Positions 9,599 through 19,180 of a stretch of DNA of 64,000 nt are shown piece by piece (the stretch's first letter is position 1; the number at the start of each line of letters is the position of its first letter). The notes under the pieces are model-generated. The model did no database searches and was not told the origin of the DNA. It saw only the letters and a program-made list of their open reading frames with translations. The position numbers and the translations under genes are program-made. The DNA is from Paenibacillus sp. FSL R7-0337. Its GTDB lineage: Bacteria; Bacillota; Bacilli; Paenibacillales; Paenibacillaceae. The stretch spans positions 1,364,001 to 1,428,000 of the forward strand of contig NZ_CP150218.1 of assembly GCF_037969875.1 (NCBI RefSeq), read 5' to 3'.

Positions 9599-9608
9599 AC
9601 AGAACCCA

Positions 9609-10070
9609 TTATCCCTTCAAATCCAGCTTCATGCTCAGTGAACGTATCCCGTGCTCTTCTTCCTCTTCACCAAGCGATACGAATCCCTGGGAGGCATAGA
9701 AGCCAGTAGAATTCGGGGAAGAGTTCACCGTAATTTGCGTGCTCCCTCCCGTCCTCATCCGGTCTACCGCATACCGCAGCAGGGTCTTGCCGATTCCGGT
9801 TCCCTTATAAGCATTCTTCACGAACAGCAGAGAGATATGCTGATGATTGCGCAGCTCTATGATTCCTGTAACCTCTTGCCCGCTAAGCGCGATGTAGATC
9901 TCGTGATCCTCCTGCATCCGCCTAATAATGGCGGCAAGCTCAATGTACCTGTAGAATTCAATAACACCCTGCGCCGAATGATTGGCGGCAATATGTATAT
10001 CAAACGCCTCCCGGATCAAGGGAGTAATCAGCTTCTCCTCACCCGGCAGCAACTGTCTGATCCCTTTCAT
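9609..10070 (-). CDS. GNAT-family N-acetyltransferase
   Basis: A 153-residue acetyltransferase. The acetyl-CoA loop is seen as LLFVKNAYKGTGIGKTLLRYAVDRM (about 80-104), the usual Q/RxxGxG/A motif with K-G-T-G-I-G. The C-terminal fold signature NSSPNSTGFYASQGFVSLG is also present. The substrate cannot be read from the sequence. The start has AAAGGAG 8 bases upstream. It is transcribed divergently from the TIM-barrel gene at 10222 and ends in its own terminator. Confidence 0.88.
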   Translation of the reverse strand: MKGIRQLLPGEEKLITPLIREAFDIHIAANHSAQGVIEFYRYIELAAIIRRMQEDHEIYIALSGQEVTGIIELRNHQHISLLFVKNAYKGTGIGKTLLRYAVDRMRTGGSTQITVNSSPNSTGFYASQGFVSLGEEEEEHGIRSLSMKLDLKG

Positions 10071-10221
10071 GCGGCATTTCTCCTTTAGTGTGACTGGCTA
10101 GCGATAACTCTATAATAATAGCATAAATCAGGGAAATTTGCCCATTAATAGTTGCAGGTGAACACGGGATTCCGGCGAATTCTTTATCCTTAGGATCAAT
10201 TATTATATGCGGGGTGTATAA

Positions 10222-11148
10222 ATGAAGCGATTTATGATAGGTCAATATGGAGGATTTGATTATGGCAAGTTCCACAGGGATTTCAAAGCCGAATTCTATG
10301 GCATTGAGGCTTGTTCTTTCCCGTCCGATGAAGCTTGCCAGACGCTGATTGATGCAGCACAGAAGTACGGATTCCACACAGGAGTCCATTACCCGCTCCG
10401 GGCCAATCCTGCCAGACTAAGAGATGCCCTATTTCTCTCACCGGATGATTACGTGCGTTCTGAAGCATTCCAGCAGATCCAGGAAGAGCTGGATTATATG
10501 GTGAGGCTACAACCCGATTACGTATTATTTCATTATCCCAAGCCGGTTATCCTAGATCCTCAGTTGGACTGGAGCTCCTGGCGATTTGCTGACAGGAAAG
10601 AATATATTTATGAGAATGACCTCTCTCTGAATGAACTGATACAGCACAGCAAAGTTCTCTTCGACTGGCTTAGCCGGAAGGGCCGGGAGTACCGGTTCCA
10701 GCCCATTTTGGAGTTCGACGGACTGAACAGTTATATCTGCCAGCATAATTTTCTGGAACAGCTCTTGCTTGCCTATCCGGATATTAAGCTATGTCTGGAT
10801 ACCGGCCGGTTGTATCAGCAGGATAAGCTTGACCCTAATTTCGATGCCCGTGCCCTTCTGAGAAAATACACCAAGTATGCGGCATTGATCCATCTGTCGA
10901 ATGTTCAGATTAACGAAACTATCCAGCACGGCCATTACCCGGTCCTGCCGGAGTTAAGCGCCGGGGAGGGCTGGGCCCCGATCGAAGACTATCTCACCAT
11001 TATCCGTGAGGAGAACAGCGAAGTGAACATCATGTTCGAGCACCGCTCTGACCTCATCTCCGCACAAGATCTGGACCGTTGTTATGCATGGGTAGATCAT
11101 ATCCTAAACGGAGTCCCCGAGAATCCTCCGGCTTCTCCACCGCGATGA
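10222..11148 (+). CDS. sugar phosphate isomerase/epimerase-like TIM-barrel protein
   Basis: A 308-residue protein of the xylose isomerase-like (AP endonuclease 2) TIM-barrel superfamily. Supporting segments are GVHYPLRANPAR (barrel strand with the His of a metal site), YVLFHYPKP, QPILEFDGLNSYI (Glu ligand), IKLCLDTGRLYQQ (Asp ligand with Asp-Thr-Gly-Arg), ALIHLSNVQ and NIMFEHRSDL (Glu-His). Members of the superfamily act on sugars, inosose or DNA abasic sites with divalent metals; the specific substrate is not evident. The start has a weak GGGGTG site. It precedes the VOC gene at 11247 by about 98 bp in the same direction. Confidence 0.8.
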   Translation: MKRFMIGQYGGFDYGKFHRDFKAEFYGIEACSFPSDEACQTLIDAAQKYGFHTGVHYPLRANPARLRDALFLSPDDYVRSEAFQQIQEELDYMVRLQPDYVLFHYPKPVILDPQLDWSSWRFADRKEYIYENDLSLNELIQHSKVLFDWLSRKGREYRFQPILEFDGLNSYICQHNFLEQLLLAYPDIKLCLDTGRLYQQDKLDPNFDARALLRKYTKYAALIHLSNVQINETIQHGHYPVLPELSAGEGWAPIEDYLTIIREENSEVNIMFEHRSDLISAQDLDRCYAWVDHILNGVPENPPASPPR

Positions 11149-11246
11149 TGGCACTGCCTACCCCGAATAATTGTGAATGCACAGGCGCATGATACAATGG
11201 GACCGTAACGTCCTTGCCTTAATTTAACACAAGAGGAGTGACAGAT

Positions 11247-11672
11247 GTGGCAATCAATGTGTACCTGAATTTCAATGGCAATACCCGGGAGGCTGTAGAA
11301 TATTACGCTGAAGTATTCGGGACCGAACCTCCGCATATCATGACCTTCGGCGAGGCTCCGCCCGATCCGTCCCATCCTGTACCGGAAGAAGCCAAACATC
11401 TCGTCATGCACGCCAATCTGATGATTGCCGGCAGCCCGGTCATGTTCTCTGACGTATTCCCCGGCATGCCGTTCACGGAAGGGAATAATATCAGCCTATC
11501 GGTGACGGATACCGATGAAGAGAAGATTCGTCTCTGGTTCAACAAGCTGAAGGAAGGCGGAACTGTACACATGGAGCTGCAGGAGACCTTCTGGAGCAAG
11601 GCCTACGGGAACCTGAAGGACAAATTCGGCATTCACTGGCAGACTAGCCACGACAACGGCCAGAACGGCTAA
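11247..11672 (+). CDS. VOC-family protein, PhnB-like
   Basis: A 141-residue protein of the vicinal oxygen chelate superfamily, PhnB/3-demethylubiquinone methyltransferase-like subgroup. Seen are the opening INVYLNFNGNTREAVEYY, VFGTEPPHIMTFGEAP, HANLMIAGSPVMFSD and the closing YGNLKDKFGIHWQTS. Proteins of this subgroup are often annotated without a known reaction. Of two in-frame GTG codons, the one at 11247 is chosen because AAGAGGAG lies 8 bases before it, whereas the site overlaps the GTG at 11238. A terminator follows at 11707. Confidence 0.85.
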   Translation: MAINVYLNFNGNTREAVEYYAEVFGTEPPHIMTFGEAPPDPSHPVPEEAKHLVMHANLMIAGSPVMFSDVFPGMPFTEGNNISLSVTDTDEEKIRLWFNKLKEGGTVHMELQETFWSKAYGNLKDKFGIHWQTSHDNGQNG

Positions 11673-11706
11673 CTCCCTTAGTAGTTTCCTATTCACAAAA
11701 GCGCTT

Positions 11707-11753
11707 AGGATATGACGGTTCTTCCCTTGGAAGGACAGCATATCCTTTTTTTT
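11707..11753 (+). terminator. terminator after the PhnB-like gene
   Basis: AGGATATG / CATATCCT stem with a loop of about 24 bases, followed by eight T. Confidence 0.85.
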
Positions 11754-11887
11754 CTGCGGCCTCATAATCCCAGCGTAAACGTAACATTTCAAAGTTGTAA
11801 CCTGATTTTTAATGCGCTTACATCCTGTTCTATGTTTTAATTGTAATAACGTTATGTATTTCATCCTACTGTAAAGGAGACTAACTT

Positions 11888-12292
11888 ATGGAAATATCCT
11901 CATTTTTGCTGCCCAAGGATCAAGTGGCATTCATCACCTCCTCGATTTCTATGCGGGAAGCGCTGGATCAGCTGGAGAATCATTATTATTCGGCCATTCC
12001 AATTATTGACGATGCCGGTAAATATGTTGGGACCTTGTCGGAGGGCGATCTGCTATGGAAACTGAAGAACACCGATGGTCTGAGCTTCGCGAATATGAAC
12101 GAGGTGACTGTTGGCTCCATTCAGCGTCATGTGCATAACGAGAGCGTAGAGATCCACGCGCAGATGGAGGATATGCTGACCCTGGCAGCAGACCAGAACT
12201 TCGTCCCGGTAGTGGACGACAGCGGAATCTTCCTCGGCATCATCCGCCGCAAGGATATCATCGAGTATTACACACGGAATATTACAGATTAA
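11888..12292 (+). CDS. CBS-domain pair protein, CbpB/DarB-like
   Basis: A 134-residue protein made of two CBS motifs (about 8-60 and 75-132): SISMREALDQLENHYYSAIPIID with VGTLSEGDLLW, then EDMLTLAADQNFVPVVD with GIIRRKDIIEYY. Length and composition match the small stand-alone CBS proteins of Bacilli (YkuL/DarB, CbpB), which bind cyclic di-AMP and control the stringent-response enzyme Rel and pyruvate carboxylase. That assignment is by resemblance; the ligand is not proven by sequence. A strong site GTAAAGGAG precedes the ATG. A 14 bp perfect stem-loop follows the gene. Confidence 0.8.
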   Translation: MEISSFLLPKDQVAFITSSISMREALDQLENHYYSAIPIIDDAGKYVGTLSEGDLLWKLKNTDGLSFANMNEVTVGSIQRHVHNESVEIHAQMEDMLTLAADQNFVPVVDDSGIFLGIIRRKDIIEYYTRNITD

Positions 12293-12305
12293 CTCAGATG
12301 CAGCT

Positions 12306-12352
12306 GCAGCAAAGGCAGGACTGTCCTACATGGACGGCCCTGCCTTTGCTGC
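12306..12352 (+). terminator. long stem-loop between convergent genes
   Basis: A perfect 14 bp inverted repeat (GCAGCAAAGGCAGG and complement) with a 19-base loop between the CBS gene and the convergent map gene. It lacks a clean T run, so termination may be weak or depend on the stem alone. Confidence 0.6.
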
Positions 12353-12382
12353 GTGATGCGGGTCTTTAACCCCTTAATTCTT

Positions 12383-13129
12383 CTATAGCTCTGTCAAAAT
12401 AATCGTGCCCTGCGGGGTGACCGCCAGCGTATGCTCATACTGGGCCGATAGACCCCCGTCAATGGTGCGCGCAGTCCACCCGTCTGCATCCACCTTGGTC
12501 CGGTAGCTGCCGGTATTGAGCATCGGCTCAATGGTGAACACCATGCCTTCCTTAATCCGCGGGCCTTTACCGGCCGGGCCGTAATGAGGCACTTCAGGTG
12601 CTTCGTGCATCTCGGAGCCAATCCCGTGACCGATGAAGTCCCGGACAACGGAATAACCGTTAGATTCGGCATATACCTGAATAGCATGCGCTACGTCGCC
12701 TATGCGGTTGCCGGCTACAGCCTGCTCGATGCCTTTGAACAGAGATTCTTTGGTCGTCACCAGCAGCTTCTCCGCCTGCTCACTAATTGTACCCACCCCG
12801 TAGGACCAGGCCGAATCTGCCAGCCAGCCGTTCAGGTTGACTACCATATCAATCGTAACAATATCTCCATCCTTCAGCTCCTCATGCTTAGGGAAGCCAT
12901 GGCAGATGACATCATTCACAGATGCGCAGGTGGCATATGGATAACCGTGATAGCCCTTCTGCTCCGGGGTTGCGCCATGCGATAGAATGAACTTCTCGGC
13001 AAACTGGTCGATCTCCCAGGTGGTAATTCCCGGCTTGATCAACTTGGCAATCTCCCGGTGGCATTCCGCCAGGATTATGCCGGCTGCCCGCATCTTCTCA
13101 ATCTCTTCCATCGATTTCATAATGATCAT
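12383..13129 (-). CDS. map: type I methionine aminopeptidase
   Basis: A 248-residue M24A peptidase that removes the initiator methionine from nascent proteins in the cytosol. All five metal ligands are in place: Asp94, Asp105, His168, Glu201 and Glu232 (VTIDMVVNLNG, LADSAWSYG, IGHGIGSEMHEAP, TIEPML, YEHTLAV). Substrate-binding His77 is in ICHGFP. There is no N-terminal zinc-finger extension. The N terminus MIIMKSMEEIEKMR matches the usual bacillar start. The gene is away from the ribosomal-protein operon, so it may be a second map copy, as in B. subtilis; that is inference. Confidence 0.95.
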   Translation of the reverse strand: MIIMKSMEEIEKMRAAGIILAECHREIAKLIKPGITTWEIDQFAEKFILSHGATPEQKGYHGYPYATCASVNDVICHGFPKHEELKDGDIVTIDMVVNLNGWLADSAWSYGVGTISEQAEKLLVTTKESLFKGIEQAVAGNRIGDVAHAIQVYAESNGYSVVRDFIGHGIGSEMHEAPEVPHYGPAGKGPRIKEGMVFTIEPMLNTGSYRTKVDADGWTARTIDGGLSAQYEHTLAVTPQGTIILTEL

Positions 13130-13464
13130 TCAATTCGCCTCTTCTGTACAGAATCCATTACTCACTATATATAATGGCTCTTGATTATAATGGGGTAGTG
13201 CTACTCTATATTATGTAAGAAAACTTCCGAAAATCCAAAAAAACAAACAAAATAAACCTGTCTTCCGCAAAAACACAAGTGGAAACGGTGCCGTCCTTTT
13301 AGGGACGGCACCGTTTCAGCGAGAAATAGAAGGATAAGTTATCGGGTGAAACCTATAAATTCTTATATTTCCAGAAAACAGGCTCATAACTAACCTTCCT
13401 ATGATGGCTATTCCGTACAAGTTACTGGTAGCTATTGCATATGCAGACCGCCAGGCATCAGCTG
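13130..13464. other. gene-free stretch between map and cysI
   Basis: 335 bp with no supportable gene. It contains hairpin element copy A at 13274-13381; the rest is A-rich upstream sequence of map. Confidence 0.7.
13274..13381 (+). repeat. hairpin repeat element, copy A
   Basis: A 108 bp element that recurs at 36053-36164. It starts CACAAGT, has a 15 bp stem GAAACGGTGCCGTCC with its complement around a TTTTA loop, then the invariant block TTCAGCGAGAAATAGAAGG, then a short palindrome GATAAGTTATC and an A/T tail CTTATATTT. It lies just downstream of the cysI stop and could also act as its terminator. Confidence 0.8.
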
Positions 13465-15180
13465 TTAGTCGTGGAAATTGAGCCCCGAAGTAACTTCCTT
13501 GACGTACCCGCTGCGGATCACATAATCGCCGAAGTGCTCACCGGCAAGGCGCTCTCTGGCATAACCATGAATAATCGGCCCAAGAGTGTCCAGAATCTCC
13601 TGCTCGTCAATGTTCTCCTTGTACAGCTTGTTCAGCCGGTCTCCAGTAAACCCTGCACCCAGGTACATATTATATCTGCCCGGACCTTTCCCGATAAAAG
13701 CAATCTCGCCGAGCGCCGGTCGGGCACAGCCGTTAGGGCAGCCGGTCATACGGATGATAATCTCTTGGTTGCGCAGCCCGGCTTCATCTATGATAACCTC
13801 CAGCTTATCCAGCAGGTGCGGCAGATAACGCTCTGCTTCCGCCATAGCCAGCCCGCAGGTCGGCAGGGCTACACAGGACATCGCACTTCTGCGCAGTGCA
13901 GAATGATGGGCCCCGTCCGTCAGCCCGTACTGCTTGGCAAGCTCTGTAATCTTGCGCTTCTTCGCCTGGGTCACTCCGCCGATAATCAGATTCTGGTTCG
14001 GGGTCAGCCGGAAGTCTCCGCTGTGAATCTTGGCAATCTCGCGCAGGCCGGTCATCAGCAGGTAGCCCTCCTGATCCTGAATCCGTCCGCTCTGGATATA
14101 GAGCGTCAGGTTCCATTTGCCGTCCATCCCCTTCACCCAACCATAGCGGTCGCCATTATGATCGAAGTGATAGTCGCGCGCCGGCTCCAGTGTCCAGCCC
14201 AGCCGTTCGTGCAGCTCTCCCTTGAACCACTCCAGCCCGTGCCGGTCGATCGTATACTTGAAGCGGGCGTTCTTGCGGACTGAACGGTTGCCGTAATCAC
14301 GCTGAATCGTAACTGTCTTCTCGGCCAGATCAATCATCTGCTCCGGACGGCAGAAGCCAATGATCCGTCCCAATTGGGGATACGTATTCGTATCGCCATG
14401 CGTCATTCCCATACCGCCGCCGACCGAGACGTTGAAGCCAGCCAGCTTGCCGTCCTCCAGAATGGCGATGAAGCCCAGATCCTGGGAGAACACATCTACA
14501 TCATTGGATGGGGGCACCGCCAGGCCAATCTTGAATTTGCGGGGCAGGTAGACCGGGCCGTAGATCGGCTCAACCACCTTGCTGTCCACAACCTTTTCGC
14601 CGTCCAGCCAGATCTCATGATACGCACGGGTACGCGGGGCAAGATGATCACTGATTTTGTGGGCCCACTCCTGGACCTCGGCATGAACCTCCGACTGATA
14701 CGGGTTCGGACCGCTCATCACATTACGGTTAACGTCTCCGCAGGCCGCAAGCGTGGTCATCAGGGTGTCGTTGATCGTTCTGATCGTCTTCTTGAGGTTC
14801 CACTTCAGCACCCCATGCATCTGAAAAGCCTGCCGTGTCGTCAGGCGCAGTGTCCCGTTGCCGTACTTATGGGCCAGCTCATCCATGACCAGCCACTGTG
14901 CAGCAGACGCCACACCACCGGGCGCTACTACCCGCAGCATGAACTGGAACGCCGGCTCCAGCTTGGAGCGTTCCCGCTCACTGCGCAGATCCCGGTCATC
15001 CTGCATATAGCTGCCGTGGAATTTCAGCAGCCGGTTGTCATCCTCCGGCAGACCTCCTGTAATCGGATTGCTAAGGGTCTCGACAAGCGCACCGCGCAGA
15101 TAATTACTCTCCAGCTTAATATGTTCAACATCACTCGGCGGTCCGCCAATCGGCTTCACCGCTGGTTCATTGTTTGCCAT
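13465..15180 (-). CDS. cysI: assimilatory sulfite reductase hemoprotein (beta) subunit
   Basis: A 571-residue siroheme/[4Fe-4S] enzyme that reduces sulfite to sulfide in cysteine biosynthesis, using electrons from the CysJ flavoprotein. The cluster and siroheme Cys ligands are Cys436 and Cys442 (CVALPTC) and Cys481 and Cys485 (CPNGC). The ferredoxin-like half-domains are seen as [15 protein letters not shown] and [13 protein letters not shown], with the Arg/Lys sulfite-binding residues. Length is normal for NADPH-type CysI. It starts 33 bp after the cysJ stop with GAGGAGAG 9 bases upstream, so the two form an operon. Confidence 0.97.
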   Translation of the reverse strand: MANNEPAVKPIGGPPSDVEHIKLESNYLRGALVETLSNPITGGLPEDDNRLLKFHGSYMQDDRDLRSERERSKLEPAFQFMLRVVAPGGVASAAQWLVMDELAHKYGNGTLRLTTRQAFQMHGVLKWNLKKTIRTINDTLMTTLAACGDVNRNVMSGPNPYQSEVHAEVQEWAHKISDHLAPRTRAYHEIWLDGEKVVDSKVVEPIYGPVYLPRKFKIGLAVPPSNDVDVFSQDLGFIAILEDGKLAGFNVSVGGGMGMTHGDTNTYPQLGRIIGFCRPEQMIDLAEKTVTIQRDYGNRSVRKNARFKYTIDRHGLEWFKGELHERLGWTLEPARDYHFDHNGDRYGWVKGMDGKWNLTLYIQSGRIQDQEGYLLMTGLREIAKIHSGDFRLTPNQNLIIGGVTQAKKRKITELAKQYGLTDGAHHSALRRSAMSCVALPTCGLAMAEAERYLPHLLDKLEVIIDEAGLRNQEIIIRMTGCPNGCARPALGEIAFIGKGPGRYNMYLGAGFTGDRLNKLYKENIDEQEILDTLGPIIHGYARERLAGEHFGDYVIRSGYVKEVTSGLNFHD

Positions 15181-15213
15181 TGCTGATTCTCTCCTCTTCC
15201 GCTTAAGTCCCGC

Positions 15214-17064
15214 TTAATAAACATCCCGCTGGTAACGCTGCTCCTGCTGAAGGGTCTCCAGATAGGCGGCAGCCGCTTCTGCACTTTGTCCGCCTTCCTC
15301 CTGGATCACTGTAAGCAGTGCGGAATGCACATCATGAGCCATATGCTTCTCATCGCCGCACACATAGATATGTGCCCCTTCCTGCAGCCAGCGGTACAGC
15401 TCCTTGCTCTGCTCCAGGATACGGTGCTGTACATACACCTTCTCCTCAGTGTCGCGTGAGAAGGCCACATCCAGCCTGCTGAGGACACCGTCCTTCAGCA
15501 TCCGCTGCCAATCCGTCTGGTAGAGGAAGTCTGTAACGAAATGACGGTCTCCATAGAACAGCCAGCTCGGACCCTCAGCACCCTGCTCCTCACGCTCCTC
15601 CAGGAAGGAACGGAACGGGGCAACGCCTGTGCCCGGACCGATCATAATTACCGGTACACTGGAATCAGCGGGCAGCTTGAAGTTCGGATTGTTCTGGATA
15701 TATACCGGCAAAGTAGCACCCGGCTGTACACGCTCAGCACAGTGTACCGAGCAGACACCGTAACGCTCACGGCCATGTGACTCGTAACGCACAGCCCGCA
15801 CCGTGAAGTGTACTTCATCCGGGTTGGCATTGTAGCTGCTGGCAATGGAATACAAGCGGGCCGGAAGCTTGCGCAGGATGGTCACGAAGATGCTGGCCGG
15901 AGCATTCCAGGGTCCATAGTCTTGCATAAGATCCAGCAGATCACGGCCCTGGATATATTCCTTCAGTTCCTGTTCCCGCCCGGAGGCCAGCAGGTCCTTC
16001 AGGGCAGGTGCCGAGTTAAGCGTGGCAGCCTGCTCCAGGAGCGGCTTCGTCAGCACCGTAATTTCATAATGCCGCAGCAGCGCTTCCTGTAGCGTGCCTT
16101 CTGCGCCCTTCTTGTTCAGCGGAACACGTTCATTCGCATCCCAGCCCATAGCGGCAATGATCTCTTCTACCAGCTGCGGGTGGTTCTCGGGATAGACGCC
16201 AAGCGAATCCCCCGGCTCAAAGGTGATATTCGATCCGGCAAGCGACAGCTCCAGATGGCGGGTCTCGCGGTCTGAGCCGCGCCCGTTCAGATTAAGATTC
16301 TCCAGTACTTCGGCATGGAAAGGATGATTTCTTGAAAAGCCTGATTCCAGCGACTCCGCGCTCTCAGCAGCCTGAACCGCTGCATCCGCAATTCCTGAAA
16401 CGTTCTGTGCGCCGTTAAGCGAGCTGATGACCTGGCCGAACCACTCGGCCACCGGCTCATCGTAATCGAGGTCGCAATCTACACGCGGGCTTAACCTTTG
16501 AGCGCCCAGTTCTTCCAGCTTCTGATCGAAGTCTTTGCCGGTCTGGCAGAAGAATTCATAGGAGGTATCGCCTAGCGCGAGTACCGAGAAGCGCAGGCCT
16601 GGAAGCTGCGGTGCTCTTTTGCTGTAGAGGAATTCATGGAAGGCACGGGCATTATCCGGCGGTTCCCCCTCGCCATGGGTGCTAACCAGCAGCAGCAGGT
16701 TCTCTGTCTTCTTCAGTCCATTCGGCTTGAAGCTGTTCATTGCAGAGACTGTGACCTTAAATCCCTGCTCCTCCAGCTTGCGGGAGAGGCTCACCGCGAG
16801 CCGCTGGCAGTTGCCGGTCTGGGAGCCGAACAATACGGTCACTTCACGCGATGCTTGCTGCGAAGCGACTGTTGCTGACTCTACTACTACTGCTGGAGCA
16901 GCGGATACTGCTTGGACGCTTGATCCCTGGTTGCCCTGCACCGACAGCGCAGATAAATACCCGCTTAACCATACCTGTTGTGAAGGTGTCAGCGTAGGCA
17001 GAAGCTGGTTCAGCAGCTCTGCCTGGTTCTCATTAAAAGGACTGTTCGTAACTTGTAGTTGCAA
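15214..17064 (-). CDS. cysJ: assimilatory sulfite reductase flavoprotein (alpha) subunit
   Basis: A 616-residue FAD/FMN diflavin reductase that passes electrons from NADPH to CysI. Domains: flavodoxin-like FMN domain (about 74-220; TVLFGSQTGNCQRLA, STHGEGEPPDNA), FAD-binding domain (about 240-450; RLYSIASS) and NADP-binding domain (MIGPGTGVAPFRSF near 475-488; YVCGDEKHMAHDV), ending in DVY. The start is set at a TTG giving MQLQVTNSPFNE, because AAGGAGAGG lies just upstream and overlaps the longer frame to 17091. An adjacent TTG three bases earlier (17067) is the alternative. The minus-strand upstream region has a possible TTGATC -35; no clear CymR site is seen. Confidence 0.95.
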   Translation of the reverse strand: MQLQVTNSPFNENQAELLNQLLPTLTPSQQVWLSGYLSALSVQGNQGSSVQAVSAAPAVVVESATVASQQASREVTVLFGSQTGNCQRLAVSLSRKLEEQGFKVTVSAMNSFKPNGLKKTENLLLLVSTHGEGEPPDNARAFHEFLYSKRAPQLPGLRFSVLALGDTSYEFFCQTGKDFDQKLEELGAQRLSPRVDCDLDYDEPVAEWFGQVISSLNGAQNVSGIADAAVQAAESAESLESGFSRNHPFHAEVLENLNLNGRGSDRETRHLELSLAGSNITFEPGDSLGVYPENHPQLVEEIIAAMGWDANERVPLNKKGAEGTLQEALLRHYEITVLTKPLLEQAATLNSAPALKDLLASGREQELKEYIQGRDLLDLMQDYGPWNAPASIFVTILRKLPARLYSIASSYNANPDEVHFTVRAVRYESHGRERYGVCSVHCAERVQPGATLPVYIQNNPNFKLPADSSVPVIMIGPGTGVAPFRSFLEEREEQGAEGPSWLFYGDRHFVTDFLYQTDWQRMLKDGVLSRLDVAFSRDTEEKVYVQHRILEQSKELYRWLQEGAHIYVCGDEKHMAHDVHSALLTVIQEEGGQSAEAAAAYLETLQQEQRYQRDVY

Positions 17065-17207
17065 CAATATCGACCTCTCCTTAGCGTGCAATCTTCTTTC
17101 CTCTTAATATCATGAACTCAGGCTAACACAATACCGGCAAACGATCAACGAATCTTATAACAGCCATCATGTTCTTAAAAAGGTAAATACTTGCATAAAA
17201 TGCACAA

Positions 17208-17250
17208 AACCCGGCTAAATCATAGTAAAACGCTCTGATTTAGCCGGGTT
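17208..17250 (-). terminator. terminator downstream of lspA
   Basis: AACCCGGCTAAATCA and its exact complement form a 15 bp stem with a 13-base loop, followed on the minus strand by TTTTG. It separates lspA from cysJ. Confidence 0.8.
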
Positions 17251-17314
17251 CATTACTAATTATGATAAGTTGCATTAGATAAAATGATAGACCGGAGTGC
17301 TAAGAGGCTGGAAT

Positions 17315-17779
17315 TTATAACGGTCTGCGGGCTGCGGGTTGCCGGAAATGGTCCACAAGCAGGTACACCAGGATCAGAAGGCCTCCGGCATTGATCGCCA
17401 GATCGGCCAGATTAAGAATCCCTCCCCGGTCCCCGAAGACCAGGAAATCAGTCACCTGGTGATAGAGTACCCGGTCGATGGCATTACCGATGGCCCCGCC
17501 TACCAGGAAGCCGCTGGCTGCTTCGAGCAAGGGGCCGCGGATTTTACCCTGACGCCGGTAATAGAAGATTGCTGCTACAAAAATCACGGCAACAATCGCA
17601 AAATATTTGCCAAACCCCTGAAATGAGCTAAAGGCCGCGCCGCTGTTCTCATAGTATACAAACCGCAAATGCGGTGTCCAGGAGGGAAGCATCTCCCCAA
17701 GCTCCATATGGGTACGCACTATCCATTTCGTTGCCTGATCAAGCATCAGAACGAGGACAGCTATCAGATAAAAAAGCAT
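17315..17779 (-). CDS. lspA: lipoprotein signal peptidase (signal peptidase II)
   Basis: A 154-residue A8-family aspartyl protease in the membrane that cleaves prolipoproteins before the lipidated Cys. There are four hydrophobic segments. The conserved motifs are LDQATKW, YYENSGAAFS, GGAIGNAIDRV with catalytic Asp102, and ILNLADLAIN with catalytic Asp126. Length is normal. It has its own terminator. A few lipoproteins in this window (MglB and the sugar-binding protein at 62050) would be among its substrates. Confidence 0.96.
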   Translation of the reverse strand: MLFYLIAVLVLMLDQATKWIVRTHMELGEMLPSWTPHLRFVYYENSGAAFSSFQGFGKYFAIVAVIFVAAIFYYRRQGKIRGPLLEAASGFLVGGAIGNAIDRVLYHQVTDFLVFGDRGGILNLADLAINAGGLLILVYLLVDHFRQPAARRPL

Positions 17780-17850
17780 CGGCAGTTCCCCTATCTTCTC
17801 TAGTTGTTCAACTCACAGGATCAGTCTACCACATTTATCTGGATACTTAC

Positions 17851-17889
17851 AAAAATATAGCCGGACCATCCCATCAGGGACAGTCCGGC
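17851..17889 (-). terminator. terminator downstream of the aldo/keto reductase gene
   Basis: GCCGGAC / GTCCGGC stem with a 16-base loop, followed on the minus strand by TATATTTTT; about 100 bp past the stop. Confidence 0.7.
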
Positions 17890-17989
17890 CGTAATTGGTC
17901 AGATGATTCCGTATCATACACCTGCTGCGGGATATGCCGGGTTCCAAACCCTGCTTACCTTAGGCATGGTTAACATTCGTTGACTTCGC

Positions 17990-18964
17990 TTACCAGGCAT
18001 ACGCTTCCGGTGCCGGCTTGCCCGGTCCCGGAAAAATCTCATCCAGCTTCTTCAGCGTGGCCTCATCCAGCGTAATCTCGGTCACCCGCAGGGAGTCCTC
18101 GAACTGCTGGGTCGTGCGCGGCCCGATAATCGGTGCGGTCACAGCCGGATTCGCCAGTACCCAGGCCAGAGCAACCTGATCTTCATGCTCCCCCAGCTCT
18201 TTGCAGAGCGCGGAGAACTGTTCCAGCTGGCTGCGGTGCTGCTCCAGCTTGGCTGAACGGGCGCTGCGCACCCCGGTCTTAGCGAGTGCATTACGTCCCA
18301 GCAGGCCTCCGGCCAGCGGACTCCACGGAATGACACCTAGGCCCAGCTCCTGTGAGGCAGGCAGCACTTCAAGCTCTGGCGTCCGCTCGAGCAGGTTGTA
18401 GAGATGCTGCTCGGAGACAAGGCCGAGGAAATGGCGCTCCTTCGCCTTCGCCTGGGCAGCAGCAATATGCCAGCCCGCAAAGTTACTGGACCCGATATAG
18501 TCGGCTTTACCCTGGGACACGAGGATCTCGAATGCTCCCCACAGCTCGTCCCACGATACGTTCCGGTCGATATGATGCATCTGATATAATTCAATATGAT
18601 CGGTCTGCAGGCGCCGCAGCGAGCCCTCGAAATGCCGTCTGATCTTGTAGGCAGACAAGCCTGAGCCGGAATTAGGACCGTCCTGCTCGTCGAACATGTC
18701 ATTGTAGACCTTGGTGGCCAGCACTACCTTCTCGCGCCGTCCGCCGCCCTGCTGAAACCAGCGGCCGATAATTTCCTCCGTCCAGCCCCGCCGGTCCTGG
18801 CCGCCGTATACATTCGCTGTATCGAAGAAATTAATTCCCGCATCGAGGGCCGCATCCATAATTCTGAAGGCTTCCTTCTCCTCCGTCTCCGGCCCGAAAT
18901 TCATTGTCCCCAGACACAACTGGCTCACCTTCAGCCCCGATTTACCCAAATAACTGTACTTCAT
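17990..18964 (-). CDS. aldo/keto reductase
   Basis: A 324-residue NADPH-dependent oxidoreductase of the (beta/alpha)8 AKR superfamily, YghZ/general stress protein 69-like group. The catalytic tetrad is Asp48 and Tyr53 (NFFDTANVYGG), Lys85 (LATKVYND) and His130 (LYQMHHID). The cofactor-binding C-terminal part reads APIIGPRTTQQFEDSL. The start MKYSYLGKSGLKVSQLCLGT is typical of the family. The natural carbonyl substrate is not evident. It seems to be monocistronic. Confidence 0.93.
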   Translation of the reverse strand: MKYSYLGKSGLKVSQLCLGTMNFGPETEEKEAFRIMDAALDAGINFFDTANVYGGQDRRGWTEEIIGRWFQQGGGRREKVVLATKVYNDMFDEQDGPNSGSGLSAYKIRRHFEGSLRRLQTDHIELYQMHHIDRNVSWDELWGAFEILVSQGKADYIGSSNFAGWHIAAAQAKAKERHFLGLVSEQHLYNLLERTPELEVLPASQELGLGVIPWSPLAGGLLGRNALAKTGVRSARSAKLEQHRSQLEQFSALCKELGEHEDQVALAWVLANPAVTAPIIGPRTTQQFEDSLRVTEITLDEATLKKLDEIFPGPGKPAPEAYAW

Positions 18965-19067
18965 CGCAATTCCTCCCTTTCACTCCTGCTAGATTGGCTG
19001 CTTCATATTCACTATAACCCTTAGAGTCTACTCTAAAGCAAGTTTTGCCGGGAACCGAATAAGCATA

Positions 19068-19099
19068 CAAAAAAACAAGCCCCCCGAAAGAGACTTGTT
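19068..19099 (-). terminator. terminator of the histidine kinase operon
   Basis: AACAAG ... CTTGTT stem followed on the minus strand by TTTTTTTG, 82 bp downstream of the kinase stop. Confidence 0.7.
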
Positions 19100-19180
19100 C
19101 CGCTATAACTATATTCCATCATATTATTGCATTACCCATATACTCACTAAGCAGATACTCAGCACTACTCGATACTCACT

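Noticed and set aside
13435..15186. Rightward frames of 282 and 270 codons opposite cysI
   Set aside because: The opposite strand encodes full-length CysI with all four Cys ligands.
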